NCBI RefSeq assembly: GCF_016724845.1
Contig: NZ_CP068082.1
Location: 558,001-622,000, forward strand
Length of the DNA stretch: 64,000 nucleotides
Direction: 5' to 3'
Source: Sphingobacterium spiritivorum
GTDB taxonomy: Bacteria > Bacteroidota > Bacteroidia > Sphingobacteriales > Sphingobacteriaceae
Shown here piece by piece: positions 9,349 to 18,700 of the stretch. The notes beneath the pieces were generated by a model. That model made no database searches. It saw nothing but the letters and a program-made list of their open reading frames with translations, and was not told where the DNA came from. The translations under genes and the position numbers were made by a program. Numbering within the stretch: position 1 is the stretch's first letter; every line of letters starts with the position of its first letter.

Positions 9349-9891
9349 ATGGAAACGAAAAATTTAAACACAACTATTGCAGAGCCGGTAAGAAAACAAA
9401 TGAGAATTGAATTTTTTGGTCAGGTCACAGGTTTGATCGCGCTGTTATTTGTACCATACTACTTTAATTTCAATCAGGCGATGACTTCAGTGTACATGGT
9501 ATTCTATGCGTTGACACTATCATTCTCCGGCTATTACCTCTACAAATTTTACAACTTTTACAAGTCAACCTTATCCATTGATCTGGAAAACACCAAAGAT
9601 CTGACCTGGTTCTACCATGAATTGAAATTAAATGTAAACATCTACACCAATTTCAATTTTATAATGATTATAACAGCTCTTGCATATGGGATAACCTGTC
9701 TGTACATCACAAAATTCAACTTCGATCCCTTTGTGCATAAGATCGAATCCTTAATACCCGGAACTACTGCTTATATAGCACTCACGATCAGTACGCTTGT
9801 ATTCCTGTTTACAATTGCAGAATATTCGGCTAAGTCTACATACCAGAAGTACGCAGACCGTATGAAAGATATTCTTAATCAATTCGATTAA
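9349..9891 (+). CDS. Four-helix membrane protein of unknown function
   Basis: 180 aa. I do not recognise the family. It has four hydrophobic segments at about residues 24-43, 45-68, 99-121 and 140-160, with a charged loop between helices 2 and 3 ('SIDLENTKDLTWFYHELKLN') and a basic C-terminal tail ('YQKYADRMKDILNQFD'). The N-terminus METKNLNTTIAEPVRKQMR is cytoplasm-like and there is no cleavable signal. It stands alone between terminators. The amphipathic linker recalls small Bacteroidota inner-membrane proteins of unassigned role; no function can be inferred. Confidence 0.8.
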   Translation: METKNLNTTIAEPVRKQMRIEFFGQVTGLIALLFVPYYFNFNQAMTSVYMVFYALTLSFSGYYLYKFYNFYKSTLSIDLENTKDLTWFYHELKLNVNIYTNFNFIMIITALAYGITCLYITKFNFDPFVHKIESLIPGTTAYIALTISTLVFLFTIAEYSAKSTYQKYADRMKDILNQFD

Positions 9892-9908
9892 TCTGTTATC
9901 ACAGCCTT

Positions 9909-9955
9909 ACCGGAGGAGAATGTAAAAACCTAAATTACAGCTTTCTCCGGTTTTA
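9909..9955 (+). terminator. Possible terminator after the membrane protein gene
   Basis: ACCGGAG (9909-9915) pairs with CTCCGGT (9945-9951) across a long loop, then TTTT. The stem is short, so this is a weak call. Confidence 0.35.
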
Positions 9956-9968
9956 CACCTGAATTTTC

Positions 9969-10082
9969 ACCGACAGCAGATCTGCTGCAACTTTTTCACC
10001 GATCAGTTTACTCCGTTTACCGATTTTTTGACTGGACTCGCCAATTAGCTATGGACAGGGTTTGTTATTGCTTATACCTTTG
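9969..10082 (+). promoter_or_regulatory. Promoter with ACCGA repeats, candidate LytTR site
   Basis: Two ACCGA repeats start at 9998 and 10019 (21 bp apart); a third lies at 9969. A -7 box TACCTTTG is at 10075-10082, starting 56 bp after the second repeat. No good -33 box is seen, which suits an activated promoter. The same spacing occurs upstream of the LytS/LytTR operon at 51424-51508. A perfect 14-bp palindrome (CAGCAGATCTGCTG, 9974-9987) lies between the first and second repeats. Confidence 0.6.
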
Positions 10083-10136
10083 GATCAAACAATTAACAAG
10101 AACCATTAAAAAATTAAAAACAACAAAAAAAACATC

Positions 10137-10574
10137 ATGAAAAATCTAATCAAAACTGTAGCTGTTGTATTATTCATTGCAATAACATCAAGCTCTTTTG
10201 CTTCAGGAATCTATAATCCCGGCAAAAATTATTCAGCAGATGCTGTGATCAGCAATTATATTGAAACGACTACCATGGGAAATCCCGAAAATGTAGAGAA
10301 TCTGTTTACCGATAATTTCTTTCAGACCGTATCTACTCCTGCAAAAGTAATAACCCATTCAAAAAAGCCATTTATAGACTATGTAAAAAGCCAGAAAGGA
10401 TATGTACAGAACTGTCAGACAAGTCATACCATTATCGAACGCAATGACAACTGCGCAATTGCTAAAATCACATTGACCTACCAGAACTTCACAAAAGTAG
10501 AATATGTAACTGTCTGCAGCGATGGTGAAGTATGGAAAGTAAGTCAGGTTGTTACCTCCTATCCTAAAAAATAA
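10137..10574 (+). CDS. Secreted NTF2-like (putative lumazine-binding) protein
   Basis: 145 aa with a signal peptide (MKNLIKTVAVVLFIAITSSSFASG, cleavage near residue 23). The mature part has the small cone-shaped NTF2/SnoaL-like pattern: 'VISNYIETTTMGNPENVENLFTDNFF' helix-strand start, then strands 'CAIAKITLTYQNFTKVEYVTVC' and 'GEVWKVSQVVTSYP'. This resembles the 'putative lumazine-binding' family (PF12893), in which ligand binding is not shown. The role is unknown; the promoter architecture suggests control by the LytTR regulator encoded at 53474, which would make it an envelope-response protein (inference). Confidence 0.7.
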   Translation: MKNLIKTVAVVLFIAITSSSFASGIYNPGKNYSADAVISNYIETTTMGNPENVENLFTDNFFQTVSTPAKVITHSKKPFIDYVKSQKGYVQNCQTSHTIIERNDNCAIAKITLTYQNFTKVEYVTVCSDGEVWKVSQVVTSYPKK

Positions 10575-10642
10575 TAAAAGAAAACCCTATGCATATAAAA
10601 CAAATTAAGACAAACAACAACGCCACCCGCTCCATAAGTAAG

Positions 10643-10676
10643 AAAGCTCAGAAACAATTATTTCTGAGCTTTTCAA
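10643..10676. terminator. Terminator between convergent genes
   Basis: Perfect 12-bp stem AAAGCTCAGAAA/TTTCTGAGCTTT with a 6-nt loop. It lies between the NTF2-like gene (plus) and the radical SAM gene (minus) and can serve both. Confidence 0.8.
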
Positions 10677-10695
10677 TTCTATTGAACAGCAATGA

Positions 10696-11760
10696 TCAGA
10701 AAAGCCCCAGCTGCCGCCCGCGATTAGGGACCTGAAAAAGATCTGTTCGTATTGTCGGATGATCATTTTTGCCCATGTGTTGTTTCACTGATAAGCGAAA
10801 CAGATCACGTATACTTTCAGCAAGATTTCCTTCCCCTCTTATCCTTCTTCCGAATTCACTGTCATTCAGTTTTCCATTGTGGCAATCCGCTATCCCATGC
10901 AATACCTTGTCTGCACGATCAGGATAATTTTTATACAACCAGTCTTTAAAAATGTCTGCTATAGCACCATTCAACCGGACAATAGTATAGCTGGCAGACC
11001 GTGCTCCGGCTGCTGCAGCACTTTTGATCAGTAACGGCATCTCATCGCTGTTGATTCCGGGTACTATAGGCGCAACCATAAGCATTACAGGTACTCCCTT
11101 ACCAGCCAGCTTTTCAATCAGTTTCAGTCTTGCTGAAGCAGTCACTGTACGTGGCTCCATCTTCTGCCTTACCTCTTCACTCAGGGAATTGATCGTAACC
11201 GCTACAGAGATCAATTGCAACTTGGCCAGCTCTTCTATTATATCCAGATCCCGCAACATCAGCGAATTTTTACTGATGATAGAGACCGGATGTCTGTATC
11301 TCAACATGATTTCCAGAATAGATCTTGTGATTTTTAGTTTGCGTTCTATAGGTTGATAGCAGTCTGTATTGCCGGAAAGCATAATAGCAGAGGGTTGATA
11401 GTTTACATTATTAAATTGTTTTTCCAATAGCCGGGCAGCATCATACTTGACCAGTATCTTGCGTTCAAAATCCAATCCGGCACTGAATCCCCAGTACTCA
11501 TGCGCATTGCGGGCATAGCAATAAATACAGCCATGCTCACATCCCTGATAAGGGTTAATAGATTGCGTAAAATGAAGATCAGGACTATCTGAAACGGAAA
11601 TGATTTTTTTGGGATGAGTAGGAATTAACTGAGTGGGGACATGCTCCAGAAAGGGCTCGTCTAACCCTTCAATATGCTCCTGTACATATTGAGATACAAA
11701 AAATTTATTATTAGGATTGACCTGTGCACCTCTTCCTTTAAAGTAATTCGACTCTTCCAT
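10696..11760 (-). CDS. PA0069 family radical SAM protein
   Basis: 354 aa. The radical SAM iron-sulfur motif is CEHGCIYCYA (Cys74, Cys78, Cys81) in the context 'INPYQGCEHGCIYCYARNAHEYWG', diagnostic of the PA0069/SplB-like family annotated as DNA repair photolyase-like. 'AIMLSGNTDCYQPIERKLKITRSILEIM' and 'MVAPIVPGINSDEMPLLIKSAAAAGA' follow. The reaction is not known. The start is taken at 11760 because the -7 box TATTTTTG lies only 3 nt upstream; the nine-codon extension would overlap it. This suggests a leaderless mRNA. Confidence 0.9.
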   Translation of the reverse strand: MEESNYFKGRGAQVNPNNKFFVSQYVQEHIEGLDEPFLEHVPTQLIPTHPKKIISVSDSPDLHFTQSINPYQGCEHGCIYCYARNAHEYWGFSAGLDFERKILVKYDAARLLEKQFNNVNYQPSAIMLSGNTDCYQPIERKLKITRSILEIMLRYRHPVSIISKNSLMLRDLDIIEELAKLQLISVAVTINSLSEEVRQKMEPRTVTASARLKLIEKLAGKGVPVMLMVAPIVPGINSDEMPLLIKSAAAAGARSASYTIVRLNGAIADIFKDWLYKNYPDRADKVLHGIADCHNGKLNDSEFGRRIRGEGNLAESIRDLFRLSVKQHMGKNDHPTIRTDLFQVPNRGRQLGLF

Positions 11761-11763
11761 ACT

Positions 11764-11771
11764 CAAAAATA
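11764..11771 (-). promoter_or_regulatory. -7 box immediately before the radical SAM gene
   Basis: TATTTTTG on the minus strand, 3 nt before the ATG at 11760. Transcription would start at or within a few bases of the start codon. Confidence 0.55.
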
Positions 11772-11806
11772 CTAAAAATATTAGCATTTTTTTGAGTGTG
11801 GAAGAT

Positions 11807-12502
11807 TTAATTTTTTACATGCTTGAACATCCAGTCATAGATATCATCCTGATGAAAAAGACGCTCCACGCTACCGTGATTTCCTCCCGGAATAATGGTT
11901 AACGTTACATCAGCATCAGCATCTACTTTTTTAATAGCATTCACAATTTTCTTGGATTCAGACATCGGTACGATATAATCCTTATTTCCATGTTGTACCC
12001 AAAGAGGTACTTTAGCCAGATTTTGTGCATAGCTCAATGTTCCTCCTCCGCAAATGGCGACTGCTGCAGCTATCCTGTCAGGGTATTTCCCCGCTACATC
12101 CATCGTACCATATCCACCCATACTCATTCCTGCTACATATATTCTGGAACTGTCGGCATTATATTTTTTGATTGTATAATCTACTACTTCCATTACTTTA
12201 TCCGGATCCCATCCGCCTCTTGATTGCGGAGCGACGACAATAGCCGGTACTTCCTGGCCCTTAGCCATCGCATAGAGTACTCCGTAGCGGGTTACACGGT
12301 TCAGATTTGTTCCGGAAAGACTTCTGCCATGAAGAAATACCAATATAGGAGGCTTATTTTCAAGAATTTCAGCTTTAGGTAGCTGAATCATAAAAGGGTA
12401 TGCAGTCTCTCCTTTTACCGGACTTGGCTGCGCAACAGTAGTCTGAATAAAGAGAGTTAAAAATATTAAAAAACTTACTACAGACTTGATATACATATAC
12501 AT
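11807..12502 (-). CDS. Secreted alpha/beta-hydrolase (esterase)
   Basis: 231 aa with a signal peptide (to about ...FIQTTVAQ); starts at 12502 or 12496 are equally possible. An alpha/beta-hydrolase of the phospholipase/carboxylesterase or dienelactone-hydrolase group: oxyanion region 'ILVFLHGRSLSG', nucleophile elbow GMSMGGYG, and His in 'IPGGNHGSV'. Probably an extracytoplasmic esterase; the natural substrate is unknown. It is divergent from the cytochrome gene at 12652, with about 150 bp between them. Confidence 0.82.
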   Translation of the reverse strand: MYMYIKSVVSFLIFLTLFIQTTVAQPSPVKGETAYPFMIQLPKAEILENKPPILVFLHGRSLSGTNLNRVTRYGVLYAMAKGQEVPAIVVAPQSRGGWDPDKVMEVVDYTIKKYNADSSRIYVAGMSMGGYGTMDVAGKYPDRIAAAVAICGGGTLSYAQNLAKVPLWVQHGNKDYIVPMSESKKIVNAIKKVDADADVTLTIIPGGNHGSVERLFHQDDIYDWMFKHVKN

Positions 12503-12651
12503 AGGGTCAAAAATTTAATATTCGGGTTACTAAAATACAAACTCTTAACGGATTATTGATACAAATTCTAAATAGAATATTGTATACCGATATTTGACAT
12601 GTATATCCTAATTTTACATTAACATTACAATCCATATAAACACATCACATT

Positions 12652-13062
12652 ATGAGACTCCAAAAAATAGCCATAATATCTGTTATTTTCTCTGCCATTA
12701 TTGCCTTGAGTGCATTCATTCCGGCTCCTCAGCCTGCGCAGGAAAAAAAAGCAAAAAACCTGAAAGTACTTCCCAAAAATATAAGTAACGAGGAGCTGGA
12801 CAAAGTTATGGATGACTTTAAGGTAGCCCTGGGCGTAAAGTGCAATTTCTGTCATGCTAAAAGTAGTACTGACCCTCAGAAAATGGACTTTGCAAGCGAT
12901 GAAAATCCACATAAGGAAATTGCCAGAAGTATGATGAAGATGACGCAGAAGATCAATAAAAAGTACTTCACACATAAAGACGAAAAATCAGGAACAATAG
13001 CCCAGATAAGTTGTATGACATGCCATAATGGTAAAAAACACCCTGAAGTGGTGTCCTTATAA
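12652..13062 (+). CDS. Di-haem c-type cytochrome
   Basis: 136 aa with an N-terminal signal or anchor (about 5-24). It carries two CxxCH haem-binding motifs: CNFCH (Cys64-His68) and CMTCH (Cys121-His125). The spacing and 'VALGVKCNFCHAKS' resemble the photosynthetic-reaction-centre cytochrome c subunit-like family (PF02276), which is common as small periplasmic cytochromes in non-photosynthetic Bacteroidota. Likely an electron carrier or redox sensor in the periplasm; the partner is unknown. Single gene followed by a strong bidirectional terminator. Confidence 0.88.
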   Translation: MRLQKIAIISVIFSAIIALSAFIPAPQPAQEKKAKNLKVLPKNISNEELDKVMDDFKVALGVKCNFCHAKSSTDPQKMDFASDENPHKEIARSMMKMTQKINKKYFTHKDEKSGTIAQISCMTCHNGKKHPEVVSL

Positions 13063-13064
13063 AT

Positions 13065-13102
13065 AAAACGAAAAATGGAGCTAATGCTCCATTTTTCGTT
13101 TT
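13065..13102. terminator. Bidirectional terminator
   Basis: Perfect 17-bp stem beginning AAAACGAAAAATGGAGC with a 4-nt loop, between convergent cytochrome and esterase genes. Confidence 0.9.
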
Positions 13103-13154
13103 GTACAAACTATCAGTGTTCTTGTTGTCTGTCCGACAACCGTGGAATCTATCC

Positions 13155-13970
13155 TTATTTCTGTAAAATCTTTTTTGTTCTTTCCTCCACTTCCTTTATT
13201 AACAGCGGATAAGCAGGATACTGCATATTATGCCCGAATCCCTGAAGTTCTAACAGGCGGACATCTTTATGTCCTGATATTTTCAACATACGCTGCAGGT
13301 AGGCATTCTCTTCATATCTGCCCAACATCTCAAGTTCTCTGTCACCTGTTATTAATAATATCGGAGGCGCATCCTGACGAACATGAAATAAGGGTGCAAA
13401 ACGATCTATAGTAGGTTGTTTCTCTCCTATACCCTGCTCCTGACGACTCGTGAAATGTGTAATCGCCTGTCCGCTGAAAGGTATTAATCCGGCTATCTGA
13501 TCCGCATCTATATTATACTTCTTCAGATACTGTTTATCTAAAGTCGTCATCATACCCAGATATCCGCCTGCTGAATGTCCCGATACAAAAACAAGTCGTC
13601 TGGAACCACCATACTCCTCAATATGGTTGAATACCCATGCAATTGCTGCAGCAGCATCTTCAATAATACCTTCGACATGAGCCTGAGGGGAAAGACGGTA
13701 CCCTATCCCCACTACTGCCATTCCGCGGTTTTTCAAATATTCCGGAATTTCTTTCTGACCTCCTGTCAGTCCTCCTCCGTGAAACCAGAGGATAGTAGCA
13801 AAATCTTTCTTATCTACAGGGTAATAAAAATCAAGTTTACATCTTTCATATTCTGCCGTTTTACTCTTTGTCTCCGGATAATAAGTAACATCTTTTTTCA
13901 GGTCGTATTGCGCTAAAAGTATACCCTGAAAAAGCAAAATAAAAACAGCAAGAAGTGTAGAGTGTTTCAT
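13155..13970 (-). CDS. Secreted carboxylesterase/lipase, alpha/beta-hydrolase 3 type
   Basis: 271 aa with a clear signal peptide (MKHSTLLAVFILLFQGILLAQ). 'LDFYYPVDKKDFATILWFHGGGLTGGQ' carries the HGGG oxyanion-hole motif of hormone-sensitive-lipase-type esterases. The nucleophile is in GHSAGGYLG, Asp in 'LITGDRELE' and His in 'LQGFGHNMQ'. Cleaves esters outside the cytoplasm; the substrate is unknown. It is the second secreted esterase within 2 kb, but the two are only distantly alike. Confidence 0.87.
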   Translation of the reverse strand: MKHSTLLAVFILLFQGILLAQYDLKKDVTYYPETKSKTAEYERCKLDFYYPVDKKDFATILWFHGGGLTGGQKEIPEYLKNRGMAVVGIGYRLSPQAHVEGIIEDAAAAIAWVFNHIEEYGGSRRLVFVSGHSAGGYLGMMTTLDKQYLKKYNIDADQIAGLIPFSGQAITHFTSRQEQGIGEKQPTIDRFAPLFHVRQDAPPILLITGDRELEMLGRYEENAYLQRMLKISGHKDVRLLELQGFGHNMQYPAYPLLIKEVEERTKKILQK

Positions 13971-14067
13971 AGTAAATGGGATTATGTAAAGAAATGAGAT
14001 ATCTAAAATAGCAAAATATACCCGGATTGCGTATACAAATCCATAAATTAGTCAAGGATAATGATAC

Positions 14068-14075
14068 TATTTTTG
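14068..14075 (+). promoter_or_regulatory. -7 box immediately before the SelW-like gene
   Basis: TATTTTTG ends 2 nt before the ATG at 14078. It excludes the upstream Met at 14027 and suggests a leaderless mRNA. Confidence 0.6.
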
Positions 14076-14077
14076 AG

Positions 14078-14365
14078 ATGAAGCCAAACATTACAATAGA
14101 ATACTGCCCCAAATGCGGATGGATGTTACGTGCAGCATACATGGCGCAGGAGCTCCTGACTACCTTTACCGAAGAACTGAACGGTGTAACTCTGAAACCC
14201 AGCGAACTAAGCGGGCGCTACCTTATCACTGTAGATAAAACGGAGATTTTTGACCGTAAACGCATGGGACGTTTTCCTGAAATAAAAGAATTAAAACAAT
14301 TGGTTCGTGATATCGTTGCCACAGATAAAGATCTCGGGCATTCTGACAGAAAATCAGACGGATAG
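14078..14365 (+). CDS. SelT/SelW/SelH (Rdx) family protein
   Basis: 95 aa. 'MKPNITIEYCPKCGWMLRAAYMAQELLTTF' is the Rdx-family thioredoxin-like start, with CPKC in the place where eukaryotic selenoproteins have CxxU. 'LSGRYLITVDKTEIFDRKRMGRFPEIKELKQLVRD' is the conserved C-terminal part. Presumed thiol-redox protein; bacterial substrates are unknown. The start is set by the -7 box just before this ATG. The lone position and length are normal for the family. Confidence 0.85.
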   Translation: MKPNITIEYCPKCGWMLRAAYMAQELLTTFTEELNGVTLKPSELSGRYLITVDKTEIFDRKRMGRFPEIKELKQLVRDIVATDKDLGHSDRKSDG

Positions 14366-14480
14366 ATACAGCAAACACATCCGTCTGTATGATTACATCA
14401 GCCTTGCAAACCTACAAGACCCCAAAAGGTATTTCGGGCTTTTACAGATTAAAGGTATATTAGCATAACAATTAAAAAGC

Positions 14481-15707
14481 ATGAAGATACTGCATACGGG
14501 CGATTGGCATCTAGGTAAAAAACTGGACTTCTTCACAAGAATAGAAGAACAACGTGTCGTGCTCGAAGAAATATGTAACATTGCGGATGAAGAGCAGGTA
14601 GATGCAGTGATTGTCGCAGGTGATCTTTTTGATACTTTCAATCCTCCGGTCGAAGCCGTAGACCTGTTATACAAGACCCTTAAGAGACTTGCGAACAACG
14701 GAACGAGACCTGTATTGGCTATAGCTGGCAATCACGATAGTCCGGACCGTATAAATGCGCCGGATGCTCTGGCTCGTGAATGCGGAATTATATTCATGGG
14801 ATATCCTGACACCACGATCAAGCCTATACAAATAGAAAACGGATTTACGATTACACGATCTGACCTTGGCTTTATAGAACTGCAGTTGCCAAAGCATTCT
14901 TCTCCCTTGCGCATACTCTCCACTCCCTTTGCAAATGAAATTCGTCTCAAACAATACCTCGGGATTACTGATAAAGCAGAGAATCTGAATGAGGTACTCA
15001 AAAATACATGGCGACAACTGGCTGATAGCTATGCGGATAAATATGGTGTCAATATCCTGGTTACCCATCTCTACATGCTCAAGCGAGGAGGCGAAATACT
15101 CGAAGAACCGGATGGAGAGAAGCCTATCAAAATAGGAAATGCAGATATCGTATATTCTGATGGCATACCTTTACAAATACAATACACCGCTCTTGGGCAT
15201 CTCCATCGCTATCAGAATATAGGCGGACACCTCGCCCCAGTAGTCTACAGCGGCAGTCCGCTCGCCTATTCATTTTCAGAAGCAGGACAGGAAAAGAAAG
15301 TGGTGATTATAGAAGCAGAAGCAAACAGGCAGGTACAGATAAAGACACGCAATCTCCAATCCGGACGCAGACTTTACCGCAAACGCTTTGAAGATACAGA
15401 CGAAGCAGTATCGTGGTTGCAGACGCATCCCAATGCATTGGTCGAACTGACACTGGTAAGCGAAACATTTGCAACATCACAGGATCTGAAACGCATACAT
15501 GCAGCACATGACGGAATTATCCATATCATACCGGTGGTCAGACAACAGGAACAACAACTGTCTGCTGCAGCGCATATCAATCTCGAACAGGATATACAGG
15601 ATCTTTTCAAAGATTATTTTAAATCCAGATACGGACAAGAGGTCAATGATGAACTGATCTCTTTATTTAACGAAGTTTTGAACAGTACCAACGATACAGA
15701 AGACTAA
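14481..15707 (+). CDS. sbcD: Exonuclease SbcD, nuclease subunit
   Basis: 408 aa. Mre11-type phosphoesterase: 'MKILHTGDWHLGKKL' (Asp and His metal ligands), 'VIVAGDLFDTFNPP', 'LAIAGNHDSPDRIN', 'LVTHLYML' and 'ALGHLHRYQ', all five metal-binding motifs intact. With SbcC it forms the complex that opens hairpins and processes DNA ends. The sbcC gene starts 3 bp after its stop, so the subunits are co-translated. Confidence 0.96.
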   Translation: MKILHTGDWHLGKKLDFFTRIEEQRVVLEEICNIADEEQVDAVIVAGDLFDTFNPPVEAVDLLYKTLKRLANNGTRPVLAIAGNHDSPDRINAPDALARECGIIFMGYPDTTIKPIQIENGFTITRSDLGFIELQLPKHSSPLRILSTPFANEIRLKQYLGITDKAENLNEVLKNTWRQLADSYADKYGVNILVTHLYMLKRGGEILEEPDGEKPIKIGNADIVYSDGIPLQIQYTALGHLHRYQNIGGHLAPVVYSGSPLAYSFSEAGQEKKVVIIEAEANRQVQIKTRNLQSGRRLYRKRFEDTDEAVSWLQTHPNALVELTLVSETFATSQDLKRIHAAHDGIIHIIPVVRQQEQQLSAAAHINLEQDIQDLFKDYFKSRYGQEVNDELISLFNEVLNSTNDTED

Positions 15708-15710
15708 CAG

Positions 15711-18700
15711 ATGCTACCCATATATTTAAGTATAGAAGGCTTATATTCTTATCAGGAAAAACAAGAAATAGATTTCACCAAACTTACTGAAGCGGGATTA
15801 TTCGGTATATTCGGAAATGTAGGCTCCGGAAAATCCTCTATTCTCGAAGCGATTAGTTTTGCTCTGTATGGTAACACCGAACGTCTCAATTCCAAAGAGA
15901 ACAGAAGCTATAATATGCTCAATCTCAAATCTGCAGCAGCGACTATCATCTTTGATTTTATCAATTTTGAAAACCGAAGGTTCAGGTTTGCAGTGCACTG
16001 GAAAAGAAAAAAGAAATTTGATCAAACCTCCACAATAGAAAGAGTCGCTTATGAATGGCTGCAGCATAATTGGGTTCCGATGGAATCTGCAGATGCAACC
16101 CATATCACCAACCTGACCTACCAGAATTTTAAAAGAACTATCATCATTCCTCAGGGACAGTTTAAGGAATTTCTTGACCTCAAAGGTAAAGACCGTTCGG
16201 ATATGATGAAGGAAATCTTTAACCTCGATAAATACGATCTGGGGCCAAAAGTATCCTTGCTTCAAATCGAAAACAACAGAAAGATCGAACATCTGCAGGG
16301 CGCATTGTCCGGATTTGAAGACATAAATTCAGGAACTATTGAACTGAAGAAAAATGGTTTAGGTGAAGCTAAAGTATTGCTGGACCAATTAAGATCAGCA
16401 TATCAACAAACCGAAAACAGTTACAAAGTACTGTCTGAAGCGAAAGCAAATCGTGAAAACCTGAAGGAAAAGGAAGAACAATTTGCACAGTTAAAGCTAA
16501 AACAGCCCGAAATCCTACATCTGGAAAAAGAACTGGATGAATACGAGAAACTGGTATCACTGTTTCGTGAACCTCTGGACAGAATCCAATCTTTACAACG
16601 GGATCAGGATCAGCTGGAAATAAAAATCCAGAATCTGCTACAGGAGAAACAACAAACTTCACTGACACTGAAAGAAAAAGAGCTATCCTTTCAGAAGGTT
16701 GAAAAAGATTTCCGGAAAATAGAAGAGCTCAAAATAAAAATCAGTGATCTCAAAAATCTGATTCAGATACGAACCCAACAGTCTGAAAAGAGTAATCTGC
16801 AAAGCCGTTTAGCCAAAGGAACACCTATACTGGAACAGACTCGCAAAGAAGAACAGGTCTTTATAGCGGATATAAATCTTCAGGAAACAACCCTTGAACA
16901 GTTAAAATCTGTCAAGATCGAAACTTCCGAACTGATGGAAATAGACAACTGGTACCAGCGTCATGATCTGCTCCTGAAAAACAAATCTGCTCTGATCGAA
17001 AAGATTGATCTGCTGAAATTGCAGCAGGAAGAATTAACAGGTTCATTTACTGCTAACGGGTATACAGTAGACAACTGGGAATCTGAAATCACCCATCAGC
17101 TCCAGCAGATTACTGCCGATATCAGAGCGTTAACTAAACAGGAGACTGATTTACAGGTACAAAAAGAACTCGGTCGGTTTGCAGACGACCTTCATCATGA
17201 AGAAGCCTGCCCTCTCTGCGGATCTTTGGATCATCCGAATCCTATGCAGATACACGATGTCAGCATACAGTTAGGAGAATTAAAAGCAAAACAAACGGAG
17301 ATAACAGAAAGACAGCAGCAACTGCAATCACTTCTCAGTCAGATGACCAGATGGAGTACATCCTATCAGGACAAAAAAATACAACTGGAAGCAGCGGCAA
17401 AAGAATTGCAACAGGCAGATGAACAACTCACAGAACTACGTACCCGATTCAGCTGGGAAAATTTCCGTTGGGACGATCGCACGTTATTTGAAGAACAAAA
17501 AACAGCTTTAAGACAAAGTGAAATACAGATAAAAGAAGCAGAGCTCCTGCTAAAATCATTGCGTGTACAGCTGGCAGAGACTCAGAGTAAAGCAGCAAAA
17601 TTCGAGCGCTCATTAAATGAGTTCACTCAACAGATTGCCGTCATAGATGGCCTGATCACTCAGCATAAGATGCAGATACAAGCTATTCAGATTGAAGATT
17701 ACAACCACAATAACGATCAGGATCTCTTAGCAGAAATACAAAATGCAGAAGAGCTGATAATTCGCACGGAAGAACAACATAAAACCCTGCAGGCTGCAAT
17801 CAATCAACTCCACACGATAGTCGCATCTGTACAAGGAAAACATACAGAAGCACTGGAGAACTACCAGAATACAGTACAAAAGATCGACAAGCTTAATCAG
17901 GAAATACTTACCCACATCGAGCAGCAACATTTACCAGGTATCAGAGCCATTCAGCTTGTATTGCAAAAAAATCTGCCCGTCATAGAAAACAGAAAACGTA
18001 TACACGATTATAAAGTTGCCTATGAAACACTTCAAAAACAAATTACTGAACTTATGCAAAGCAGTGCCGTTCAGGATTTTGATGAAGCACTGTTCGAACG
18101 TACCAAAATCGAATTAGAAGAAAAGAAATCAGCACATGAGTTGCAGATCGCACATACAGGAGCATTAGAACGCGAATTGCAACGTTTGGAAGATGAGTTT
18201 GAGAAAAAGGGAAAACTGCTGACAGCATTTGAGAAGCTGAGCCATCGCAAAGATAATCTGCGCACACTTGACAACATGTTTAAAGGCTCGGGATTTGTCA
18301 ATTACGTGTCGAGTATACATTTACAACGCTTATGTGATATTGCAAATCAGCGTTTCCACCGGCTGACCAAAAATCAGCTCAGCCTGATTATCAATGAAGC
18401 CAACGAATTTGAGGTCATCGACTACCTCAACAATGGCTATCACCGTTCTGTAAAAACACTTTCAGGAGGGCAGGGATTTCAGGCCTCCCTTTGCCTGGCA
18501 TTAGCATTAGCCGAAAATATACAGTCGCTCAATAAGGCAGATAAAAATTTCTTTTTTATAGATGAAGGTTTCGGCACACAGGATGCAGAAAGTATGAATA
18601 CCGTATTCGAAACATTACAATATCTCAATAAGGAAAACAGAATAGTAGGTATCATTTCGCATGTGGAAGAATTGAAAGAACGTATTCCCATGTCCGTAAC

